Source of the DNA: Elusimicrobiaceae bacterium | GTDB lineage: Bacteria; Elusimicrobiota; Elusimicrobia; Elusimicrobiales; Elusimicrobiaceae | Direction: 5' to 3' | Length of the DNA: 64,000 nt | Assembly (NCBI GenBank): GCA_016281355.1 | Contig: JAEEIL010000025.1 | Span: forward strand, 1-64,000 | Shown here: positions 60,030 to 64,000 of the stretch, piece after piece | How the letters are laid out: every line of letters begins with the position of its first letter | Numbering within the stretch: position 1 is the first letter of the stretch | Notes under the pieces: model-generated | The model's input: only the letters and a program-made list of their open reading frames with translations | Databases searched by the model: none | Told to the model about the DNA's origin: nothing | Position numbers and translations under genes: made by a program

Positions 60030-60152
60030 CTATTTTTTTACATACCATTCAACAATTTCTAAGATAACTCTTATTGTCATACGCCTTACGGCTGGGTCGT
60101 TTAAAATAGCCTTTACATACTTTTTCAGTTTTTTTGTTATTTTTGATAACAT
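60030..60152 (-). CDS. Small 40-residue cationic peptide gene
   Basis: AAAGGAG lies 9 bases before the ATG at 60152, the best ribosome site in the retron locus. The 40-codon product starts MLSKITKKLKKYVKAILNDP and ends EIVEWYVKK. It has many lysines and arginines spaced as on an amphipathic helix, with Val/Ile/Leu/Trp on the other face. Such peptides can be membrane-active toxins or effectors; that role is only inferred. It sits between the putative msr-msd RNA and the XRE gene, inside the 15-base inverted repeat. Confidence 0.6.
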   Translation of the reverse strand: MLSKITKKLKKYVKAILNDPAVRRMTIRVILEIVEWYVKK

Positions 60153-60156
60153 ATTT

Positions 60157-60206
60157 ATATTCTCCTTTACCACATAATTTATCTTCTCTTAAGAAAAGAT
60201 GGTGGT
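60157..60206 (-). promoter_or_regulatory. Leader hairpin in front of the small peptide gene
   Basis: On the minus strand TACCAC and GTGGTA enclose a near-perfect 20-base hairpin (ATCTTTTCTT with AAGAGAAGAT). The ribosome site AAAGGAG follows directly, so folding or pairing with another RNA could control translation. Confidence 0.45.
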
Positions 60207-60239
60207 AGTTCTCCCCTTGAGAATATGGGTTCTATGCAA

Positions 60240-60478
60240 ATTTAATACAACATCCTAAACGTTCTCCCCAAAAACAAGAATAATAATAAACTATTCTAAT
60301 AAATTGCTTATGAGGAATCTGTACAGCTCCACATACATACGGTCTATCATTATATTTATGATATAGTCGAAGTGTACGTGGTGTTCTGCACTTTAGGAAT
60401 ATTTGCTCCTTCTTTCAAAGAGCCGAGCTAAACAACTGCTCACGCCATTAAGGGAGATATAACCCTTGCAACTGAAAC
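60240..60478 (-). ncRNA. Putative retron msr-msd RNA
   Basis: It begins at the predicted +1 (about 60478) of a strong promoter. The 5' part has a hairpin AAGGG/CCCTT (60467-60450) and another, GAGC-AGTTGTTTA-GCTC (60441-60425), whose UUGUUU loop recalls the msr hairpin of known retrons. The middle forms one long stem: GTGCAG with CTGTAC (60391-60386 / 60326-60321), CCACGTACA with TGTATGTGG (60381-60373 / 60337-60329), and CTATATCAT with ATGATAG (one bulge), a good msd candidate. The a1/a2 ends and branching G are not resolved. Confidence 0.55.
60243..60257. repeat. Left arm of the 15-base inverted repeat
   Basis: TAATACAACATCCTA on the plus strand, the exact reverse complement of 60014-60028. 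On the RNA it lies near the 3' end of the putative msr-msd, so the RNA could pair with the XRE mRNA leader. Confidence 0.85.
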
Positions 60479-60484
60479 AACTTT

Positions 60485-60513
60485 ATTATATCAAAAAAAT
60501 ATTTTCTCTGCAA
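60485..60513 (-). promoter_or_regulatory. Promoter of the retron RNA
   Basis: On the minus strand TTGCAG (60508-60513), 17-base spacer, TATAAT (60485-60490). No other promoter of this quality is seen in the locus. Confidence 0.8.
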
Positions 60514-60872
60514 GCGAAATTTTTTAGCAACAATTTAAGTTGCATATAGTCCGCTGTTAGCGGCTATATTTGGCTTGTCAAAAATAAGGATAGCGAATCC
60601 TAGCGGCCCTATTGGGCTTGTAACATCGCAAAAATAAAAATCTGGAATTTGAAAAAAGAGTTATGGTAAAATTTTTTCCAGAAATTTTTTACAAACTGCC
60701 CATCTAAAAAATTGGAAAAATTTTTTAGGAACTTTTTATTATTCATATTATAATATTATTAGAGTATAGCAGTTTATCTATCATTTAAAGCCAAAATGCC
60801 CTAATAATACATAAAAAATCCTAATTGATTTATTATGCTATCATATTAGTATAGTATTCGCCCTATGTATCA
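60514..60872. other. Hairpin-rich non-coding region
   Basis: No coding frame. It holds an interrupted 11-bp hairpin (60544-60569, ATATAG-CCGCT arms), AGGAT/ATCCT and GCCC/GGGC hairpins near 60587-60620 with repeated TAGCGGC, and a perfect 10-bp inverted repeat CTAAAAAATT / AATTTTTTAG (60704-60728). It may be a decayed element or the boundary of the retron island. Confidence 0.5.
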
Positions 60873-61655
60873 TTACCTCTTAAACCAATTCCAAGTAGAA
60901 TCAACGTAAATCTTATCATTCTTTTTCTTAAACCATTTCTGCCACCAAGATTTTTGATATGCTTTTGGGTTTTGTAAGTAAATATCTAAACTGGCCCATT
61001 GTTCTTTTTCTAACCAAAAATCAAAAGATGAAGTGCATATTTCTATTTTATGCTTATCCATTGTAAAACTAGGCCGAATTTTTACAGAGTAGTTTTGTTG
61101 TTTTAATAAGTTCGCTAAAAATACAAGCACGTGTTTATTACAGTAATTCGTCCTTAGATATAGTACCTGTTTACGCGTTTTAGCGGGCTTTACTGTAATA
61201 TCCCAAATGGCTTCTTTACTTGGTAATAAAGGATAATCACCAAAAGAAGAAATAATAGACCTAATAGCACGTGTAGGAAGCGTATAAGGGTCAAATTCTT
61301 CGGACTTAAAACCTTCTATTGCCTTGTATGCGGAATTACTTACTTGATTGCTATAAGGCGTATTAATAAAATATTGTATTTCTTTATCGTGGAACGGCAT
61401 TACTTTAACTAATTCATTAACACGTTTAAATACAGAGCGAAACCAAGGTCTGACATTATACTGACCAGAAACCCATACTTTAATTTTGGGCGGTGTATCG
61501 GTAGGGTGTTCTTTAAATTTCTTACGTTGTACAAGCGGGTCCTGTTCGGTAATATGATACGGTGTAGAAACTAGGGTACGATATAATAAATTTTCATCCT
61601 CATAAAATGAAGCGAGAGTTCTTTTTTCATCTACAGATATTTTTACTTGATACAT
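60873..61655 (-). CDS. Unknown protein in the LemA/TPR operon
   Basis: Predicted product of 260 aa, soluble, no signal peptide. It is rich in Lys and Trp near the C-terminus (SWWQKWFKKK). I do not recognise the family. It follows the TPR gene by 15 bases with a GGAG ribosome site and is the last gene of the operon. Confidence 0.6.
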   Translation of the reverse strand: MYQVKISVDEKRTLASFYEDENLLYRTLVSTPYHITEQDPLVQRKKFKEHPTDTPPKIKVWVSGQYNVRPWFRSVFKRVNELVKVMPFHDKEIQYFINTPYSNQVSNSAYKAIEGFKSEEFDPYTLPTRAIRSIISSFGDYPLLPSKEAIWDITVKPAKTRKQVLYLRTNYCNKHVLVFLANLLKQQNYSVKIRPSFTMDKHKIEICTSSFDFWLEKEQWASLDIYLQNPKAYQKSWWQKWFKKKNDKIYVDSTWNWFKR

Positions 61656-61670
61656 AATTTTCTCCTTAAT

Positions 61671-63254
61671 TTAATGTGTTAATTGCTGAAATAATTTAAC
61701 AAAACCACGGTCTTTTATTATGTCTGAATAATCCATTATAAAAGTTATTTGGTCTTCATCACCTTTACAATCTTCTTTAAGTTCTCTATAAGTATAATCT
61801 TCGTATTTTTTTCGCAAGGCCCAAATTGATTTTTTATATCCAAGGTCCTTATATAAGCGGTAAAGCACACAATAAGATTTTATGGCGTGATACTTTTCAA
61901 TGGACTTTTTATAATCTGCAATAGCCTCTTTATTCCTATTTGTTTCACGATACAAAGTCCCACGGTTGCGGTATATGCTCGCGGCATTATCATCGGCTAT
62001 TTGCTCTGCCCTTTCTACTGCGCGGGAAAGAAAGACCTCCGCATCTTCAAATTGTTTATCACGGAAATACAATACTCCCAAATTATTTAGCGCAATAGCA
62101 TCTTCGGGATATTTTGAAAGATGTTTCCTCAATTCACTTTTAGCTAATTCATAATTCCCTTCCATAATATGGTTGCAAGCACGGTCCTGATACTGTGGCG
62201 GGCGGCAGAATAATCCGCAAAATATACCAAGGCATATCGTTAAAGCAATAATTAAACCCTTTAAAGGGAATTGACCTAGCACAAAATCATATTCTTTAAA
62301 ATCGGGCACTTTATAATTTCCTTGCAAGATTTCTTCTACCTTATTAAAGTTGAGTGTGATATCCGACAATTTATTTAATCCTGCTATAAAATTACGAAGT
62401 TTAATACACGCGGCTTCATTTTGCCAACCGAAAACGTGTGCCCACTCAATCTTACGGTCATCATTAACACCAACTACAGCATTAATGGTATTGCGTTTAC
62501 CGTTTTGCCAATATTGCTGCCAAAGCATAGCCTCACTAGATTTGGCATTTTTAAGTAAAATAAAATTAAGTTTTATATTCTTTTCGCGAAACCAACAGTT
62601 ATAGTCGTCTAATTTACTGAGTAATTCCCACGCATCATCTTTATTTCGGGCTGTACCATAAACAGGCATTTCACCATATTTAACCAAGTGATATTTTTTA
62701 ATATCTTCCTCGGTTAACTTTTCACTTTCATACACATTGGAACCCTTTAAAATAGGATTTTTATAAGAGCGATGCACATATTCATAACAAGCCGTATCAA
62801 AAGTACCTGGCCACTCAGTTACAAAACAAGAACCTGATTCTATAATCTCGCCTTCGGCTTCCCATTCGTGGTCTACATAATCTTCTTCCTCATTACCGAA
62901 TATCTCCACATATTGTTTATATCGTTCTTCGTCAATAGGGAAAGTATCGCCTTCGGCTACGGTAATTTTCCATTCTTCTTCGTGCTCAACTATCTCATAG
63001 GTTACTTCTTTTGTTTCTTCGTCTTCGTGTTTGATTTTTTCGGTCCAAGGTTCATAATAACGTGCTTCGGTTACATAAGTACCGAGTATTTCTTCATCTT
63101 GAACTTTCTCCGATTCAAAAGCTTTTGCTATCCCGATAATAATCCAAGCACAGATAGAACCGACCACAATACCTAAAATACCGAGTGATTCCCAACCCAT
63201 TAAAGGCGGCACTATCAGTAAAAAACAAAGGGAATATATAAATGCAATAACCAT
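61671..63254 (-). CDS. Membrane protein with TPR repeats
   Basis: Predicted product of 527 aa. Two N-terminal helices (about 1-45) are followed by an acidic, Glu/Tyr-rich region (about 50-150) and a mixed domain with DDAWELLSKLDDYNCWF. A third helix (FPLKGLIIALTICLGIFCGL, about 327-346) precedes three TPR units (about 355-470; ALNNLGVLYFRDKQFEDAEV is the clearest). The stop overlaps the next region closely, and the start shares bases with the LemA-like stop. Confidence 0.7.
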   Translation of the reverse strand: MVIAFIYSLCFLLIVPPLMGWESLGILGIVVGSICAWIIIGIAKAFESEKVQDEEILGTYVTEARYYEPWTEKIKHEDEETKEVTYEIVEHEEEWKITVAEGDTFPIDEERYKQYVEIFGNEEEDYVDHEWEAEGEIIESGSCFVTEWPGTFDTACYEYVHRSYKNPILKGSNVYESEKLTEEDIKKYHLVKYGEMPVYGTARNKDDAWELLSKLDDYNCWFREKNIKLNFILLKNAKSSEAMLWQQYWQNGKRNTINAVVGVNDDRKIEWAHVFGWQNEAACIKLRNFIAGLNKLSDITLNFNKVEEILQGNYKVPDFKEYDFVLGQFPLKGLIIALTICLGIFCGLFCRPPQYQDRACNHIMEGNYELAKSELRKHLSKYPEDAIALNNLGVLYFRDKQFEDAEVFLSRAVERAEQIADDNAASIYRNRGTLYRETNRNKEAIADYKKSIEKYHAIKSYCVLYRLYKDLGYKKSIWALRKKYEDYTYRELKEDCKGDEDQITFIMDYSDIIKDRGFVKLFQQLTH

Positions 63255-63751
63255 TAAATATTCTCCTTACCTGTGGCATAAACGTTGGCAGTATGGTCCG
63301 ATTTAATGACTGTAATTTTTATTTCCTGAGCATTAGGCAATAAAATATTTGCAGGGAAACTTTGAATAAATGTTTTATGCTCATTATATCGGGCGACAAG
63401 TAATCTTTGATGACTGAAAAACTCCTCACGGTTAATTTCAATAGCAGTAGCAAGTTGCTGTAAAACTGAGGTATCTAACGGGGGGTTATGCTCTACGATA
63501 AATGAAATATCTTTGCCCTGATAACGCCCTTCAATAAGTTTGGGGTAAACATCCTTAAATGCATCTAGATATGTATCAGATACATTTGTAATTTGCTTAA
63601 TTACCTTCCACATTTTATCGAAGTTGGCCTCACACACTTCCTGCTGTGCTTTAACAAGATTGCGAAGGCGAATTTCCGTATTGCTAACGGAAATAAAATA
63701 TCCTACTGCAAATACTACTAAGAGTACAACAACTAATAATATTCCTATCAT
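63254..63751 (-). CDS. LemA-family-like protein
   Basis: Predicted product of 165 aa. An N-terminal helix (about 2-20) is followed by a LemA-type helical bundle; LRNLVKAQQEVCEANFDKMW and QRLLVARYNEHKTFIQSFPA (about 118-137) are the family's conserved blocks. LemA proteins are membrane-anchored and of unclear role. GGAG ribosome site, 9 bases after the upstream gene. Confidence 0.82.
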   Translation of the reverse strand: MIGILLVVVLLVVFAVGYFISVSNTEIRLRNLVKAQQEVCEANFDKMWKVIKQITNVSDTYLDAFKDVYPKLIEGRYQGKDISFIVEHNPPLDTSVLQQLATAIEINREEFFSHQRLLVARYNEHKTFIQSFPANILLPNAQEIKITVIKSDHTANVYATGKENI

Positions 63752-63762
63752 TTTTATTCTCC

Positions 63763-64000
63763 TTATATTTCAATTTGAACTGCTTTTTCCAAAAATTGCG
63801 TTTGGAATAATTGCCCGACTTGCTGATGCAAACCTCTTGCCCCTAGGTGCCTTTCACAAGCATTATCTAGCAAGGTTTCAAGGGTTTCGTCAGATACTTT
63901 GTTAGATGTATGCAATAAGTCCTTATACTGTTGCAAAGGCCCGTTATGCGGGTTAAATAAGATTTTGCGTAAGTCTTCCTTCTCAAGCCCTTTTAACTGC
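63763..64000 (-). CDS. ClpX-like AAA+ ATPase, C-terminal part only
   Basis: The gene runs off the window; only 78 codons are visible before the TAA at 63763-63765. EDLRKILFNPHNGPLQQYKD resembles the ClpX segment ILTEPKNALVKQYQKL, and CERHLGARGLHQQV matches the sensor-2 GARGL motif of ClpX/HslU-type AAA+ proteins. It is followed within 15 bases by the LemA-like gene. Whether it is true ClpX or a paralogue cannot be told from this end. Confidence 0.65.
   Translation of the reverse strand, partial: QLKGLEKEDLRKILFNPHNGPLQQYKDLLHTSNKVSDETLETLLDNACERHLGARGLHQQVGQLFQTQFLEKAVQIEI

Noticed and set aside
60121-60480. Pairing of the retron RNA 5' end with AACTGAAA inside the peptide gene as a1/a2
   Set aside because: The match sits in A-rich low-complexity sequence and could easily be chance.
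58402-60872. tRNA-Val as an integration site with a duplicated 3' end
   Set aside because: No copy of the tRNA 3' end of useful length was found downstream, and no integrase is present.
1-64000. CRISPR array or Cas4 link for the PD-(D/E)XK gene at 44129
   Set aside because: No regularly spaced repeats anywhere and no other cas genes; AddB-like repair is more likely.

Overview
The window is a low-GC chromosome segment from a diderm bacterium. A NodT-type outer-membrane factor, RND pump, OmpA, porin-like and TraF-like barrels, an AsmA-like protein and a PbgA/YejM-like sulfatase show the outer membrane. The mix of a prepilin with a PilE-type leader, a K+-independent H+-pyrophosphatase, 2[4Fe-4S] ferredoxin and a lysine-rich DksA-like protein fits a host-associated fermentative lineage such as Elusimicrobiota (Elusimicrobium-like). 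That placement is my inference from protein style; there is no rRNA here to prove it. Coding is dense, intrinsic terminators are plentiful, and many first genes appear to be leaderless (a -10 hexamer, six bases, then ATG).

Layout. 0-15.9 kb: tRNA-Leu, a large acidic GYF-like membrane protein, the rbfA-nrnA-truB-ribF operon facing recO, hppA, tyrS-mltG, and a four-gene cluster (EamA transporter, HAD phosphatase, cyclodeaminase, unknown). 15.9-24.4 kb: an intact siphovirus-type head-tail gene set (HK97 capsid, connector, head closure, gp10-like, tail terminator, tail tube, frameshifted tail chaperone, very short tape measure, distal tail/hub, two small membrane proteins). It sits between its own palindrome-rich promoter and a terminator, and has no terminase, portal, protease, integrase or endolysin. 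24.4-36.6 kb: Cys-rich pilin-like protein, ankyrin protein, SIMPL protein, tripartite RND efflux operon behind a consensus promoter with an operator, TraF-like barrel, NagZ-like glycosidase, DksA/H1-like fusion. 36.8-49.5 kb: SpoIID-like protein, tRNA-Val, OmpA, AsmA, ferredoxin, RDD-pilin fusion, FGGY kinase, PD-(D/E)XK protein, YejM-like sulfatase, DUF805, phosphate transporter with DUF47 partner, tRNA-Arg. 49.5-58.5 kb: macrodomain, secreted Cys/His/Asp protein, EamA transporter, a DUF559 nuclease next to REP-like palindromes, porin, FlgT/FG-GAP-like protein, two secreted tandem paralogues, tRNA-Val.

58.7-64 kb is accessory. A retron-type reverse transcriptase with NAxxH, YVDD and VTG-like motifs is preceded by an XRE regulator, an unannotated 40-residue cationic peptide gene, and a structured RNA with its own promoter that looks like msr-msd. 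Beyond a 390-base hairpin-rich gap is an operon with a ClpX-like AAA+ C-terminus (cut by the window end), a LemA-like protein, a TPR membrane protein and an unknown protein.

The two systems most worth attention are the head-tail cluster, which looks like a domesticated prophage or gene-transfer-agent structural module rather than an active phage, and the retron locus with its small peptide and a 15-base inverted repeat that brackets that peptide gene.
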